Source: a bacterium
Lineage (GTDB): Bacteria; Moduliflexota; Moduliflexia; Moduliflexales; JAUQPW01
Assembly: GCA_030550175.1 (NCBI GenBank)
Contig: JAUQPW010000057.1
Coordinates: 1-35,223, forward strand
Direction: 5' to 3'
Length of the DNA stretch: 35,223 nt
The position numbers and the translations under genes are program-made. Position 1 is the stretch's first letter. Every line of letters begins with the position of its first letter. Below the pieces are notes generated by a model. That model worked only from the letters and a program-made list of their open reading frames with translations, made no database searches and was not told the DNA's origin. This document shows positions 35,194-35,223 of the stretch, piece after piece.

Positions 35194-35223
35194 GGTGAGG
35201 GATGAGGGACAAAGACCCCATAA

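Overview
The window is about 35 kb of bacterial chromosome, mid-40s percent G+C by eye. It comes from a diderm-like, apparently uncultured lineage that I cannot place in a phylum. The evidence for a diderm-like bacterium is a tgt-yajC-secD-secF operon, a MEP-pathway ispH, moaC, a bactofilin, signal-peptide TPR and FG-GAP proteins, and several membrane glycosyltransferase-like proteins. I found no tRNA, rRNA, CRISPR array, phage genes or plasmid functions.

Region 1 (1-3.9 kb) is decayed. An amidohydrolase relic and a nitrilase relic flank an intact SnoaL/NTF2-like gene. A 1,559-bp insertion sequence with perfect 19-bp terminal inverted repeats ends exactly inside a nitrilase codon. Its transposase is frameshifted.

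Region 2 (3.9-12.2 kb) holds single genes on both strands. They are a GT21-type glycosyltransferase (ceramide glucosyltransferase/HpnI-like), ispH, a TPR lipoprotein-or-secreted-type gene with a poly-G tract, moaC, an unknown gene paired with an acyl carrier protein, a HAMP/class III cyclase-like protein lacking two key active-site residues, and a membrane-anchored LysM protein.

Region 3 (12.2-20.7 kb) is the protein-export operon tgt-yajC-secD-secF. It is followed by a TPR plus double cyclic-nucleotide-binding protein, two helical genes of unknown function, and a convergent bactofilin. SecF carries an extra pair of membrane segments.

Region 4 (20.8-35.2 kb) looks like a surface-glycan or cell-surface module. 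It contains an MDR alcohol dehydrogenase, a GT4 glycosyltransferase with a C-terminal beta domain, two tandem polytopic proteins that share an N-terminal PA14 module but have different membrane bodies, an SGNH hydrolase, a secreted double FG-GAP propeller, and another polytopic protein with a C-terminal beta domain.

The most unusual genome-scale signal is a set of intergenic elements made of 7- or 8-bp tandem words. Most are arranged as a forward block, a short spacer and an inverted block. They lie between tgt/yajC, yajC/secD, secD/secF, bactofilin/adh, adh/GT4 and the two PA14 genes. A single-orientation copy lies between the TPR gene and moaC. Some copies supply start or stop codons of neighbouring genes. 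A related GC-rich hairpin sits in frame inside a membrane-protein gene. They resemble, in architecture, the heptamer STRR repeats known from heterocystous cyanobacteria, but the words differ at each locus.
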